The notes beneath the pieces were generated by a model, which saw nothing but the letters and a program-made list of their open reading frames with translations, made no database searches and was not told where the DNA came from. From positions 424,261 to 488,260 of the forward strand of contig JBMNVR010000001.1 of the NCBI GenBank assembly GCA_050946935.1: a DNA stretch of 64,000 nucleotides, given 5' to 3'. Positions within the stretch are counted from its first letter, which is position 1; each line of letters opens with the position of its first letter. Positions 9,565-19,066 of the stretch are shown in pieces. The stretch is from UQRS01 sp050946935. Lineage in GTDB: Bacteria; Bacillota; Clostridia; Oscillospirales; Acutalibacteraceae. The translations under genes and the position numbers were made by a program.

Positions 9565-10782
9565 TTGAAAAAGACCGAATGTGTGGCGATGCTGTTAGCC
9601 GGCGGCCAGGGAAGCCGTTTGTATGTTCTGACCCAAAATATCGCCAAACCTGCCGTACCCTATGGCGGGAAATACAGGATCATCGACTTCCCGCTTTCCA
9701 ACTGCGTCAATTCCGGCATTGACACGGTCGGCGTCCTGACCCAGTATCAGCCGCTCGAACTGAACGATTACATCGGCTCGGGCAAACCGTGGGATCTCGA
9801 CCGGCTGGAGGGCGGGGTACATATCCTCCCGCCGTACCAGAGGGCGCGGGGCGCTGACTGGTACAAAGGGACGGCCAACGCCATTTACCAGAATATTAAT
9901 TTTATTGAGCGGTACAATCCGGAATATGTCCTGATTCTTTCGGGCGATCATATTTATAAAATGAACTATGCCAAAATGATTACCCATCATAAAGAGCAGG
10001 ATGCCGACTGCACCATCGCCGTGCTGGAGGTCCCAATGGAGGAGGCCTCCCGCTTCGGGATCATGAATGCGGATGAAAACGGCGTGATCTATGAGTTTGA
10101 GGAGAAGCCAAAAAAACCCAAGAGCAATTTGGCCTCCATGGGCATTTATGTATTCAAGTGGGAGAAACTGCGCCACTATCTCGAGCAGGATGAGCAGACC
10201 AAAGGTTCGGCCAACGACTTCGGGAAGAATATCATTCCCACCATGCTGGCCGAGGGGCAGAGGATGGTGGTTTACCCCTTCAACGATTACTGGAAGGACG
10301 TCGGTACCATCGACTCTCTGTGGGAGGCGAACCTTGATCTCCTTGATCCGAATGTTGAGCTTGACCTTTCCGATCCCTCCTGGCGGATATTTTCCCGCAC
10401 GCCGGCCGCTCCGCCGCAGTATGTCGCACCCTGTGCCAATGTGCAGAACTCTCTCGTGACCGAGGGATGCGAGGTCTACGGTACGGTGGATTTTTCGGTT
10501 CTCTTTGCTAATGTTGAGATTGAAGAGGGCGCGGTGGTTCGCGACTCGATCATCATGCCGGGGGCGAGGATTTGCAGCGGCGCCAGCGTGCAATATGCTA
10601 TCATCGCTGAAAACACGGTGGTTGAGGCGGGCGCTAAGGTCGGCGAACGGCCGGAGAATATGGAGGATAAGGACGCCTGGGGCGTCGCAGTGGTCGGCGC
10701 CGGGCTGACGGTCGGCAAAAGAGCCGTCGTGCTGCCCAAGGCCATGATTTCCGAGGATGTTAAGGGGGGCGGTAAGAAATGA
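9565..10782 (+). CDS. glgC: Glucose-1-phosphate adenylyltransferase, catalytic subunit
   Basis: 405 residues from TTG 9565, which has AAGGAGTG 6 bases upstream and gives the family's usual N-terminus (KKTECVAMLLAGGQGSRL). Makes ADP-glucose from glucose-1-phosphate and ATP. Visible are the nucleotide-binding GGQGSRL loop, FPLSNC, LSGDHIYKMNY and the sugar-phosphate region EEASRFGIM, then a C-terminal left-handed beta-helix. Overlaps glgD by four bases (ATGA). The 210-bp gap after glgB shows no other gene. Confidence 0.96.
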   Translation: MKKTECVAMLLAGGQGSRLYVLTQNIAKPAVPYGGKYRIIDFPLSNCVNSGIDTVGVLTQYQPLELNDYIGSGKPWDLDRLEGGVHILPPYQRARGADWYKGTANAIYQNINFIERYNPEYVLILSGDHIYKMNYAKMITHHKEQDADCTIAVLEVPMEEASRFGIMNADENGVIYEFEEKPKKPKSNLASMGIYVFKWEKLRHYLEQDEQTKGSANDFGKNIIPTMLAEGQRMVVYPFNDYWKDVGTIDSLWEANLDLLDPNVELDLSDPSWRIFSRTPAAPPQYVAPCANVQNSLVTEGCEVYGTVDFSVLFANVEIEEGAVVRDSIIMPGARICSGASVQYAIIAENTVVEAGAKVGERPENMEDKDAWGVAVVGAGLTVGKRAVVLPKAMISEDVKGGGKK

Positions 10783-11894
10783 GAGCAAACGAAGTCATGA
10801 GCATCATCTTTTCCAACGTGCATGACGAGATGATGATGGAGCTGACCGAAAAACGGTCAATGGGTTCGGTTCCTTTCGGCGGACGGTACCGCGCGATTGA
10901 TTTTCCCCTCTCTAACCTGGTCAACGCGGGCATCCGCCGGGTGGGGATCATTACCAAGGCCAACTATCATTCCCTGATGGATCATCTCGGCGCGGGGAAG
11001 GCATGGGATCTTGACCGCAAGAAGGGCGGCCTGTTCATCATCCCGCCCTACAGCATCGGCAACGGGGTTTACGCCGGGAAGGTCGACGCGCTGATGGGGA
11101 TCATCACATTTTTAAAATCCTGTTCAGAGAAATACGTTGTTTTATATGACAGCGACGTCATCTGCAATATCGATATCGAGCCGCTGGTCGATTCACACAT
11201 CAAGACCGGTGCAGACGTCACGGTTGCCTATAAGCACGGGGGGCTTCCCAAAAATCCCCGCGACCTGATGTATTTTGAGATCAACTCCCGCCGCCGGATC
11301 ACCGACATCTGTTTTTCGAGCGAGACGGGTAAGATCTGTAATTTCTCCCTCGATATTATGGTGATCGACCGGCTGAAGCTGATTGAGCTGATTGAATTTG
11401 CCTCCATCCACAACTACACCGATCTGTCGGTTGAGGTGTTCCAGCATCATCTGGACAGCCTGAACATGTACGCCTACCGCGTGGACGAATACGTCGTTGT
11501 CATGGATGGCATCAACTCGTATTATGAGGCGAACATGGCTTTGCTGCAAAAAAATGTGCGGGATCAGATTTTTACGCGGGAGCGTCCGGTTTATACCAAA
11601 ACAAGGGACGACATGCCGGCCAAGTACGGCCTTGGCGCGACAGCGATCAACTCAATCATAGCCGACGGCTCGGTGATCGAGGGCACGGTGGAGAATAGCA
11701 TCATCTTCCGCGGTGTGGTTGTCGGTAAGAACGCTGTGGTCAAAAACTGTATCCTGATGCAGGATACAGTCGTGAGCGAAGGGGCGACTCTCAATTATAT
11801 CATCACGGATAAAAATGTTATGATCTCCAAAGGGCGCTGCCTGACCGGGAGCGAGAATTACCCGATGGTCATCCGCAAAGGCACCACGGTATAG
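10779..11894 (+). CDS. glgD: GlgD, regulatory subunit of ADP-glucose pyrophosphorylase
   Basis: 371 residues. Paralogue of GlgC that keeps the fold (PFGGRYRAIDFPLSNLVNAGI, LGAGKAWDLDR, C-terminal beta-helix) but lacks the N-terminal GGxGxRL nucleotide loop, starting instead MRANEVMSIIF. In Firmicutes GlgD is known as a catalytically weak partner that modulates GlgC in a mixed tetramer. Translationally coupled to glgC through the ATGA overlap. Confidence 0.94.
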   Translation: MRANEVMSIIFSNVHDEMMMELTEKRSMGSVPFGGRYRAIDFPLSNLVNAGIRRVGIITKANYHSLMDHLGAGKAWDLDRKKGGLFIIPPYSIGNGVYAGKVDALMGIITFLKSCSEKYVVLYDSDVICNIDIEPLVDSHIKTGADVTVAYKHGGLPKNPRDLMYFEINSRRRITDICFSSETGKICNFSLDIMVIDRLKLIELIEFASIHNYTDLSVEVFQHHLDSLNMYAYRVDEYVVVMDGINSYYEANMALLQKNVRDQIFTRERPVYTKTRDDMPAKYGLGATAINSIIADGSVIEGTVENSIIFRGVVVGKNAVVKNCILMQDTVVSEGATLNYIITDKNVMISKGRCLTGSENYPMVIRKGTTV

Positions 11895-11940
11895 CTGAGG
11901 CTGGCCTGCAAAAAACGTAAAAAGAAAGAGGGAATTTCCA

Positions 11941-13362
11941 ATGAAGGTTTTGTTTGCCGCGAGCGAGGCATATCCCTTCGCCCAATCGGGCGGCCTTGCC
12001 GATGTCGCGGGCGCGCTGCCCAAGGCGCTGCGCCGCCGACTCATTGGCGCGCGGGTGGTGCTGCCGCTATATGAGTGCGTCCCGCAGGAACTGCGGGAGA
12101 ATATGCGCTTTCTCACCAGCCTGACCGTTCCGGTGGCCTGGCGCCGGCAGTACTGCGGTGTTTTTGAGGCCAAATGGGGCGGCGTGATCTACTATCTGCT
12201 GGACAATCAGTATTATTTCAAGCGCGGCGGCCTCTACGGCTATTATGATGACGCCGAGCGTTTCGCCTTCTTCTCCCGCGCCGTGCTGGAGATACTCCCC
12301 CATATTGATTTCAAGCCCGATGTCATCCACTGCAACGACTGGCAGACGGCCATGACACCGGTCTATTACAAGGTGCTGTACAAGGACGCCCCGGGGTACG
12401 AGAATATCAAAACCGTTTTTACCATTCATAATATTCAGTATCAGGGCAAATACGGGCAGGAGCTGGTCGGCGATGTTCTGGGCCTGCCGGATCATGCGCG
12501 GGATGTGGTGGATTACGACGGCTGCGTCAACCTTATGAAGGGCGCGATCGAGTGCGCGGACTGGATCACGACGGTCAGCCCGACCTATTCGAGAGAGATT
12601 ATGGATCCCTGGTTCGCGCACGGCCTCGATACCGAGCTGCGGTTCCATCAGGGCAAGCTTTCGGGGATTGTCAACGGCATCGACACCGAGGTTTACGATC
12701 CTGCGGCCGACCCGCTGATTTATAAAAACTATACAACCGAAAGCTTTGCCGCCGGCAAGGCGGAGAATAAGCGTGCTTTGCAGGAGCGGCTCGGTCTGCC
12801 GCAACGGGCGGATGTGCCGCTGATCGCGCTGGTCTCGCGTATGGTGTCGCACAAGGGCCTGGATCTGGTCAAGTATTGTTTCGAGGAGCTGGTGGGCGGC
12901 GAGGTGCAGTATGTCATCCTCGGTTCGGGCGATCTGGAGTATGAGAGCTTTTTCAGCGAAATGGCGGCACGACATCCTGACAAGGTTTCGCTGACTCTCG
13001 GGTTTCAGCCTGAGCTGGCGCACAAGATTTACGCGGGGGCGGATATCTTTCTGATGCCGTCCAAAAGTGAGCCGTGCGGCCTCGCCCAGATGGTGGCGCT
13101 TCGGTACGGCACGATCCCTGTCGTGCGGGAGACGGGCGGCCTTGCCGATACCATTCACGACAGCGGCGACGGGGAGGGAAACGGGTTTACCTTCAGAACC
13201 TACAACGCCGGTGATATGTCGGGCGCGATCTGGCGCGCGGTGGAAGGGTATTATAATCGCGAGGGCTGGCCGGTGCTGGTTGCCCGGGCCATGCGATGCG
13301 ACAATAGCTGGGCGCATTCGGCGAACGAGTATATCCGCCTGTACAAGGGGCTTATCAAATAA
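11941..13362 (+). CDS. glgA: Glycogen synthase, ADP-glucose type (GT5)
   Basis: 473 residues. Extends alpha-1,4-glucan from ADP-glucose. The GT5 N-terminal loop reads FAQSGGLADVAGALPKAL, with Gln where the E. coli enzyme has Lys in K-T-G-G-L. Also present are HCNDWQTAM, TIHNIQYQG, GIVNGIDTEVYDP and the C-terminal SKSEPCGLAQM with the acceptor/donor Glu. Last gene of the operon, 46 bp after glgD with GAGGG before its ATG and a terminator behind it. Confidence 0.96.
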   Translation: MKVLFAASEAYPFAQSGGLADVAGALPKALRRRLIGARVVLPLYECVPQELRENMRFLTSLTVPVAWRRQYCGVFEAKWGGVIYYLLDNQYYFKRGGLYGYYDDAERFAFFSRAVLEILPHIDFKPDVIHCNDWQTAMTPVYYKVLYKDAPGYENIKTVFTIHNIQYQGKYGQELVGDVLGLPDHARDVVDYDGCVNLMKGAIECADWITTVSPTYSREIMDPWFAHGLDTELRFHQGKLSGIVNGIDTEVYDPAADPLIYKNYTTESFAAGKAENKRALQERLGLPQRADVPLIALVSRMVSHKGLDLVKYCFEELVGGEVQYVILGSGDLEYESFFSEMAARHPDKVSLTLGFQPELAHKIYAGADIFLMPSKSEPCGLAQMVALRYGTIPVVRETGGLADTIHDSGDGEGNGFTFRTYNAGDMSGAIWRAVEGYYNREGWPVLVARAMRCDNSWAHSANEYIRLYKGLIK

Positions 13363-13375
13363 AGATAGTTGTGAA

Positions 13376-13420
13376 AAGCCACCGCCGGCTTCCTTAAGCA
13401 GGAAATCGGCGGTGGTTTTT
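13376..13420. terminator. Bidirectional terminator between glgA and hemW
   Basis: CCACCGCCG (13379-13387) pairs with CGGCGGTGG (13407-13415), flanked by AAAAG on the left and TTTTT on the right, so it can end both the glg operon and the opposing hemW transcript. Confidence 0.85.
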
Positions 13421-13480
13421 CATTTAAAAATAATTTGCCGTGCCTTTGCTGTGTGTACAAAGTCAAGGCCCCTGTGTTTT

Positions 13481-14575
13481 TCAAATCAGCTCGGCCAGAA
13501 TCGCATTGGAGACGAGGAAACCTTTTGGCGTCAGGGAGACTCCACCCTCCCGCAGCTCGGCATAGCCGGCCGCCGCGAAACGGACAAGCTTCTTCCGCGC
13601 CGCCGTGGGAAAAGGATGACCGAAGCGGGCAGCGTAGTCATCAAACTGAATGCCCTCGGTCAGACGGAGGCGAAGAAAGGTGTACTCTTCCTCCCCGCCG
13701 CCGGGACCGTCCTCCACCGGCTGGCCGCCGTCCATGTACCGCGCAAGGTCGCGCGAAAAGTAAAACCGCCGTCCTTCGAGCATCGAGTGGGCGGCCGGTC
13801 CCAGTCCGAGATAGTCTTTCCCCGTCCAGTATTTCAGATTGTGCCGGCTGACCTTGCCTTCTCTCGCAAAATTGGAGATTTCATACTGTGCGAATCCGCG
13901 CCGCGCCAGCGCCTCCACACAGTCGAGATACAGCCCGGCGGCCGCGTCGGCGTCGGGCAGATCTGCGGGCCGACTGGCGGCGAAGGGGGTGCCCGGCTCG
14001 ATTTTCAGCAGATAGGCCGAGAGATGCTCTGGCTCCAGCCCGCAGAGGAATTCGATCGACCCGGACAGGGAATCGGCCGTCTGGCCGGGGATGCCGAGCA
14101 TCAGGTCGAGGGAGAGATTGCCGATTCCGGCCGACCGCGCGGCGCGCACCGTGCGAACGACGTCTGCGTTCGTATGTCGGCGGGAGAGGGCGCGCAGCTC
14201 GTTTTCGTTTCCGCTTTGCACGCCGAGAGAGAGCCGATTGACCCCGGCGGCCGCGGCGCGGCGCAGCGTCTCATCCAGATCGTCGGCCGGATTGGCCTCC
14301 AGCGTGATTTCTTCCAACGCGCCGCCAAAGGCCGTTCGGGCGGTTTCGACCAGCCGGCTGACCCGTTCTCCCCCCAGCAGGGACGGGGTGCCGCCGCCAA
14401 TGTATAAAGTGTCCGCCGGACGGCTCAGCCGCTCTCCCCACGTCAGAAGATCCTGGCAGAGTCGATCAGCGTAGGCGTCCATGTCGTCTTCTCCCCCCGG
14501 AAAGGAGTAGAAATCGCAGTAGGCGCATTTGGACGCGCAAAAAGGAATGTGCAGATAAATGCCGATTGGCTGCAT
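13481..14575 (-). CDS. hemW: HemW-like radical SAM protein
   Basis: 364 residues from ATG 14575 (AGGGAGGGA upstream). A longer in-frame extension to 14833 has no family similarity and is rejected. The N-terminus IGIYLHIPFCASKCAYCDFY holds the C-x3-C-x2-C [4Fe-4S] motif with the HemN/HemW-type C-D-F signature. YIGGGTPSLL, LEANPADD and LSLGVQSG follow. HemW proteins are heme chaperones/insertases rather than true coproporphyrinogen oxidases, so this name is preferred over HemN. No heme genes are nearby. Confidence 0.9.
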   Translation of the reverse strand: MQPIGIYLHIPFCASKCAYCDFYSFPGGEDDMDAYADRLCQDLLTWGERLSRPADTLYIGGGTPSLLGGERVSRLVETARTAFGGALEEITLEANPADDLDETLRRAAAAGVNRLSLGVQSGNENELRALSRRHTNADVVRTVRAARSAGIGNLSLDLMLGIPGQTADSLSGSIEFLCGLEPEHLSAYLLKIEPGTPFAASRPADLPDADAAAGLYLDCVEALARRGFAQYEISNFAREGKVSRHNLKYWTGKDYLGLGPAAHSMLEGRRFYFSRDLARYMDGGQPVEDGPGGGEEEYTFLRLRLTEGIQFDDYAARFGHPFPTAARKKLVRFAAAGYAELREGGVSLTPKGFLVSNAILAELI

Positions 14576-14871
14576 GTTGCGTCCCTCCCTTGTCAAAAAT
14601 AAAAAAGTAGTGTATAATAAAATCTCCGCCAAACCGGGGGAGAGACTGAACCTCTGATGATGCACATGCTGTGCGGCCCTGTGCAGCGCACCGAAAAATA
14701 CGGGGCGCGTCGGCGATACCGCGGTTCGGATATGAGGCGATCCGAAATCTTTTTTTGGCCGGAACGGGTCCGCCCTGCGGTAATGCGTTATCAAGAGTAT
14801 ACTATATTTGGAGCCGGTTTGCAAAATTTTCAAGGAAAGGCCTTTGCTTTGCGAAGGCGTGGTGGATTTTT

Positions 14872-15513
14872 ATGCGTGTTTCAAAATGGCTGTCCATTCT
14901 GCTTTGTTTTACACTGTTGGTTGCTTTCGCCGGATGCGAGGCCAGCGATGGGGAGGACTCGGACGAATCCGCGACGGGAAAGATCGAGCTGCCGGTGTGG
15001 CCGGATGTGGAGGTGGCCTCTGCGCCTGAACTGTCGGTGTCGTCAGCCGACAGTGAACCGGATTCCGCCGTTTCCGCCGTATCCGCCGTTTCCGCCGCGA
15101 CCAGCGAGAAGCCGACCACCAGCAATTATACGGATTTTACCGAAAATTCGGCCAACGCGCCGGACATTTCCAATATTACAGTTCGCACGTCGCAGAGCTA
15201 TTATTCCACCACCGACCGTACCATTACGGTGGAAATTTACAACCGCACCGGGTGGGAGATTGGATATAAGCAAAGCTATGTAATCGAAAAATGGGAGGGA
15301 GAAAACTGGTCGATACAGTCCATGGTCGATTCCCCGGATTTCGGGAACACGGCCTATCTCCTCGGCACCGGCAGGGACAGTTATGTGAACTTGGATCTGG
15401 GTCAACTGGAGAAGCCGCTCAGCGTGGGGAAATACCGCGTTGGATTGACGGATATGATTTGCAACGGATATAGCGGTTTCTTTACCCTCTACGCGGAATT
15501 TTCGGTCAAATAA
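14872..15513 (+). CDS. Lipoprotein with C-terminal Ig-like (Big_14-type) domain
   Basis: 213 residues from ATG 14872 with GGTGG 6 bases upstream. N-terminal signal with lipobox (LLVAFAGC, lipidated Cys), then a low-complexity Ser/Ala/Glu linker with three SAVSAV-like steps. The C-terminal ~100-residue beta domain (RTITVEIYNRTGWEIGYKQ, YVIEKWEGENW, LGQLEKPLSVGKYRVGL, YAEFSV) matches the immunoglobulin-like domain found on Clostridia lipoproteins. Role unknown; extracellular and membrane-tethered. Confidence 0.75.
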   Translation: MRVSKWLSILLCFTLLVAFAGCEASDGEDSDESATGKIELPVWPDVEVASAPELSVSSADSEPDSAVSAVSAVSAATSEKPTTSNYTDFTENSANAPDISNITVRTSQSYYSTTDRTITVEIYNRTGWEIGYKQSYVIEKWEGENWSIQSMVDSPDFGNTAYLLGTGRDSYVNLDLGQLEKPLSVGKYRVGLTDMICNGYSGFFTLYAEFSVK

Positions 15514-15554
15514 GCCAGAACGGCAAAAGGATTTTTGAAAACGGAGGCAGTGCA

Positions 15555-16712
15555 ATGCATAAAATCAGCGATTCTATTGTTTATATCGGTGTGAACGATC
15601 ATGAAATTGATCTGTTTGAGGGACAGTACACCGTGCCGAACGGTATGGCGTATAATTCCTATCTTTTGCTGGATGAGAAACTCGCCGTCATGGATACGGT
15701 GGATCAGACCAAGACGGAGCAGTGGCTGCAAAACCTCGACCGGGCTTTGGCGGGGAGAACCCCTGATTATCTGATCGTGCAGCATATGGAGCCGGATCAC
15801 TCGGCGTCTCTCGATGCGTTTGTCGACCGGTATCCGAGCGCAGCCGTGGTTGGTAACGCCAAGACCTTTGCGATGATCCGGCAGTTTTTCCCCGCGCTGG
15901 AGTTGCAAAATACGATCACGGTAAAGGATGGGGAGAGTCTTTCCCTCGGTCGGCGGGAACTGACCTTTGTTCTGGCGCCGATGGTGCACTGGCCGGAGGT
16001 TATGATGACCTATGATTCCGGGGAGAAAACCCTTTTCTCGGCTGATGCCTTCGGAAAATTCGGCGCTTTGGATGCAGAAGAGGACTGGGCTTGCGAGGCG
16101 CGGCGGTACTATTTTGGCATCGTCGGGAAATACGGCGCGCAGGTGCAGGCAGTTCTGAAGAAGGCCGCTGCGCTGGAAATTGTGCGTATCTGCCCTCTGC
16201 ATGGCCCTGTACTGGAAGAAAATCTTAACGACTATCTGCAGCTTTATGACACCTGGTCCAGCTACCGGGCCGAAAGCGAAGGTGTCTGTATCTGCTACAC
16301 CTCAATCTACGGGCATACAAAGGCGGCGGCCGAGCTGCTGCGGGACACGCTGGAGCAATGGGGAGTCAAGGTGGCGTTCAACGATCTGGCCCGCTGTGAC
16401 TTTGCTGAGGCGGTCGAGGATGCGTTTCGCTACGACCGGCTGGTTCTGGCGACCACGACCTATAACATGGGACTGTTCCCGTTTATGCAGGCCTTTATTC
16501 ATCATCTGACCGAGCGGAACTTCCAGAACCGCACGGTTGGACTGATCGAAAACGGCACCTGGGCGCCTGTGGCGATCAAGGGGATGAAGGCTGCGCTGGA
16601 AGGCGCGAAAAACCTTACTTTCACGCAGACCCAGGTGACCGTCCGCTCCTCGCTGAACGCCGACAGCCGGGCGCAGATTCTTGCATTGGCGGAGGAGCTT
16701 GCCGGGAAATAG
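15555..16712 (+). CDS. FprA-family A-type flavoprotein (flavodiiron protein)
   Basis: 385 residues. N-terminal metallo-beta-lactamase-like diiron domain with the H-x-E-x-D-H motif in HMEPDHS, the further ligands MVHWPE, SADAFG and LHGP. C-terminal flavodoxin domain begins CICYTSIYGHTKAAAELL, with TTTYNMGLFPFM. Such enzymes reduce O2 to water or NO to N2O and protect anaerobes. GGAGG precedes the start. Monocistronic, ended by the terminator at 16771-16811. Confidence 0.93.
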   Translation: MHKISDSIVYIGVNDHEIDLFEGQYTVPNGMAYNSYLLLDEKLAVMDTVDQTKTEQWLQNLDRALAGRTPDYLIVQHMEPDHSASLDAFVDRYPSAAVVGNAKTFAMIRQFFPALELQNTITVKDGESLSLGRRELTFVLAPMVHWPEVMMTYDSGEKTLFSADAFGKFGALDAEEDWACEARRYYFGIVGKYGAQVQAVLKKAAALEIVRICPLHGPVLEENLNDYLQLYDTWSSYRAESEGVCICYTSIYGHTKAAAELLRDTLEQWGVKVAFNDLARCDFAEAVEDAFRYDRLVLATTTYNMGLFPFMQAFIHHLTERNFQNRTVGLIENGTWAPVAIKGMKAALEGAKNLTFTQTQVTVRSSLNADSRAQILALAEELAGK

Positions 16713-16770
16713 AGCTGGTCCTCCGGTTTTGTTCGAGTACAAAAATTTCCGTTCCGTTTATTTTTGACAA

Positions 16771-16811
16771 GCAAAAGACCCGCTGGGCGAAATGCCCGGC
16801 GGGTCTTTTGC
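16771..16811. terminator. Bidirectional terminator between fprA and leuA
   Basis: Near-perfect 18-bp stem (16771-16788/16794-16811, one G-T pair) whose arms begin GCAAAAG and end CTTTTGC, giving a U-tract in both directions. Confidence 0.88.
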
Positions 16812-16864
16812 TATCAGTATGCAATATGCAATGCGTTCGGGTTGCACAGAAGGCGTTGGCCGGT

Positions 16865-18544
16865 TTACTTGCCGAGCTCTGCCCGGTTGATGGCGCAGAG
16901 GATCGCCTTGATTGAGGCGCGGTTGATGTTCCCGGCGATGCCGACGCCGAACAGGCTGCTTCCGTCCGGTTTTTTCAGGTTGATGTAACAGATCGCCTTG
17001 GAATCCGATCCGGTCGAGATGGCATGCTCGCTGTAGGAGAGAAATTCGTAATCCTGGATCCCGACATGGGACAGCGCGTTGAAGAAAGCGTTGATCGGCC
17101 CGTTGCCTACCCCTTCGATCTCGGTCGGCGCGCCGTCTACCTCAAGACAGCCGCTGAAACGCACCTTGGATTCGAATTCGCTTGATTCCTCGGTGAAGCC
17201 GTGAACGTCTATGCGGTATTTGCGGGGTATGTTCAGATACTCGTCGTCAAAGACCTGTTTAACCTCTTCATTCGACAGCTCGCGGCCCAGTTCATCGCAC
17301 CTGGCGGTGACGGCCGCGCCGAACTCGGGATGCATCTCCTTGGGCAGGATATAGCCGAAAACGTGCTGCATGATATAGGCCGCGCCGCCCTTGCCTGACT
17401 GGGAGTTGATACGGATGATCGGCTCATACTGCCGGCCGACATCGGCCGGGTCGATCGGCAGATAGGGGATTTCCCAATATGGGGTTCCCGACGCTTTCAT
17501 ATACTCGACGCCTTTGTTGATAGCGTCCTGGTGTGAGCCGGAGAAAGCGGTGAATACCAGCTCTCCGGTATAGGGGTGCCGTTCGCCGACGCGCATTCCC
17601 GTGCAGTTCTCATACATTTCTCGCAGGGCGGGGAGATTGCTGAAATCCAGCTCGGGATCCACCCCCTGGGTGTACATGTTCAGCCCCATGGTTACGATGT
17701 CGAGGTTGCCGGTCCGCTCCCCGTTGCCGAAGAGGGTGCCCTCCACCCGCTCGGCACCGGCCAGCATGGCCAGCTCGGCTGCGGCGACGCCGGTGCCCCG
17801 GTCGTTGTGGGGATGGATGCTGATGACCGCGCGCTCCCGTCCGGGCAGATGGCGGATGAAATACTCTACCTGATCGGCAAAGGTGTTGGGGGTGCACATC
17901 TCCACCGTGTTGGGGAGGTTGAGAATAACCGGATTTTCCGCTGTTGCGCCGAGCGCGTCGAGCACAGCGGCACAGATGTCGACCGCAAACTCCGGCTCGG
18001 TGCCCGAGAAGCTCTCGGGTGAATACTCATACCGGATGTTGCAGCCAGAGGCTTCTTGTTCGGTCAGCTCGCGGATGAGGCGGGCGCCCTCGACCGCAAT
18101 ATCGGTAATGCCGGAGCAGTCCTTGCGAAATACCACCTTGCGCTGGAGGGTAGAGGTGGAGTTGTAAAAGTGCACGATGACGTTTTTTGCGCCGCGGATA
18201 GCTTCGAACGTCCGGCGGATGAGGTGAGGGCGTGCCTGCACCAGGACCTGGATCCAGACGTCATCGGGAATCAGATTCTTTTCAATCAGCTCGCGGCAGA
18301 TCTCATATTCGGTTTCATTCGCGGAAGGAAAGCCAATCTCAATCTCTTTAAATCCCATGTCGCATAAAGTTTTAAAGAAGGTCAGCTTTTCCTCCATATT
18401 CATGGGGTTAACCAATGCCTGGTTGCCGTCGCGCAGATCGACGCTGCACCAGACCGGCGCTTTGTCGATGACCCGGTTCGGCCACTGCCGGTTGGGGAGG
18501 TTGACCTGCTTGAACGGAATGTATTTTTCGTACCCTTGTTTCAT
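16865..18544 (-). CDS. leuA: 2-isopropylmalate synthase (LeuA type 2)
   Basis: 559 residues. Condenses acetyl-CoA and 2-oxoisovalerate, the first leucine-specific step. The catalytic TIM barrel shows WCSVDLRDGNQALVNPM and the metal site SIHPHNDRGTGVAA. The C-terminal ~130 residues form the LeuA allosteric (leucine-binding) domain (EIEGVGNGPINAFFNAL). Start 18544 is chosen with GGAGC 10 bases upstream; the GTG at 18553 is too close to the ribosome site. Preceded by a T-box leader, so expression should rise when leucyl-tRNA is uncharged. Other leu genes are not in the window. Confidence 0.95.
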   Translation of the reverse strand: MKQGYEKYIPFKQVNLPNRQWPNRVIDKAPVWCSVDLRDGNQALVNPMNMEEKLTFFKTLCDMGFKEIEIGFPSANETEYEICRELIEKNLIPDDVWIQVLVQARPHLIRRTFEAIRGAKNVIVHFYNSTSTLQRKVVFRKDCSGITDIAVEGARLIRELTEQEASGCNIRYEYSPESFSGTEPEFAVDICAAVLDALGATAENPVILNLPNTVEMCTPNTFADQVEYFIRHLPGRERAVISIHPHNDRGTGVAAAELAMLAGAERVEGTLFGNGERTGNLDIVTMGLNMYTQGVDPELDFSNLPALREMYENCTGMRVGERHPYTGELVFTAFSGSHQDAINKGVEYMKASGTPYWEIPYLPIDPADVGRQYEPIIRINSQSGKGGAAYIMQHVFGYILPKEMHPEFGAAVTARCDELGRELSNEEVKQVFDDEYLNIPRKYRIDVHGFTEESSEFESKVRFSGCLEVDGAPTEIEGVGNGPINAFFNALSHVGIQDYEFLSYSEHAISTGSDSKAICYINLKKPDGSSLFGVGIAGNINRASIKAILCAINRAELGK

Positions 18545-18704
18545 ACTCTGCACGCTCCTTCAATTCAGTGAAACGAAAAAATCTTTGCATGCCTTATTTG
18601 TGCCGCAAGGTGTTCTTGCCACATGTTTTTCCTGTGACCGCCGGTGCAAAAAAAGGGGCGACGTCCTGCCGCATGGCCGAAAAACGGACGCGGCGAAAAA
18701 CAAT

Positions 18705-18984
18705 AAAAAATCCCCGTCCCTGAAAACAGGGACGGGGAAAACTTTCCACGTGGTACCACCCATATTCGGCTCTTTGTTTTTGCAAAGACGCCCTTCGCCA
18801 GTCTCTAACAAGACCTGACCCGTTAACGGAGGTCGCCCGGCGCGCCCTATTCAAAAATCAGACGCACAACTCAGGGATGAGCTATACATACCCGACTTTC
18901 TATCGGCTCGCACCGGCCGCCGACTCTCTGAAAAGCAAAGGCAGGGTATCTTGTTCCCGTCGCAGTTTTTGAAGATTTGTTGCT
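18705..18984 (-). promoter_or_regulatory. T-box riboswitch leader of leuA
   Basis: On the minus strand the conserved T-box core GGGTGGTACCACG lies at 18749-18761, followed by the terminator stem 18711-18722/18727-18738 with loop AAAA and a T-run. Upstream is a Stem I region with AGAGAG and GGTGCGAGCCG, the usual GA and apical-loop motifs. A CUC triplet at 18879-18881 is the best candidate leucine specifier, but I did not fold Stem I, so this is provisional. Confidence 0.88.
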
Positions 18985-19013
18985 ATTATATGCCGCTCTT
19001 TTCGATTTGTCAA
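18985..19013 (-). promoter_or_regulatory. Consensus sigma-A promoter for the leuA T-box transcript
   Basis: On the minus strand TTGACA (19008-19013), 17-base spacer, TATAAT (18985-18990): a perfect consensus promoter just before the T-box leader. Confidence 0.85.
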
Positions 19014-19066
19014 TAGGCAAACGAAAAAATCACGAAAAGTTTGTGTCTGTTTGCCGGACGCCGGGG

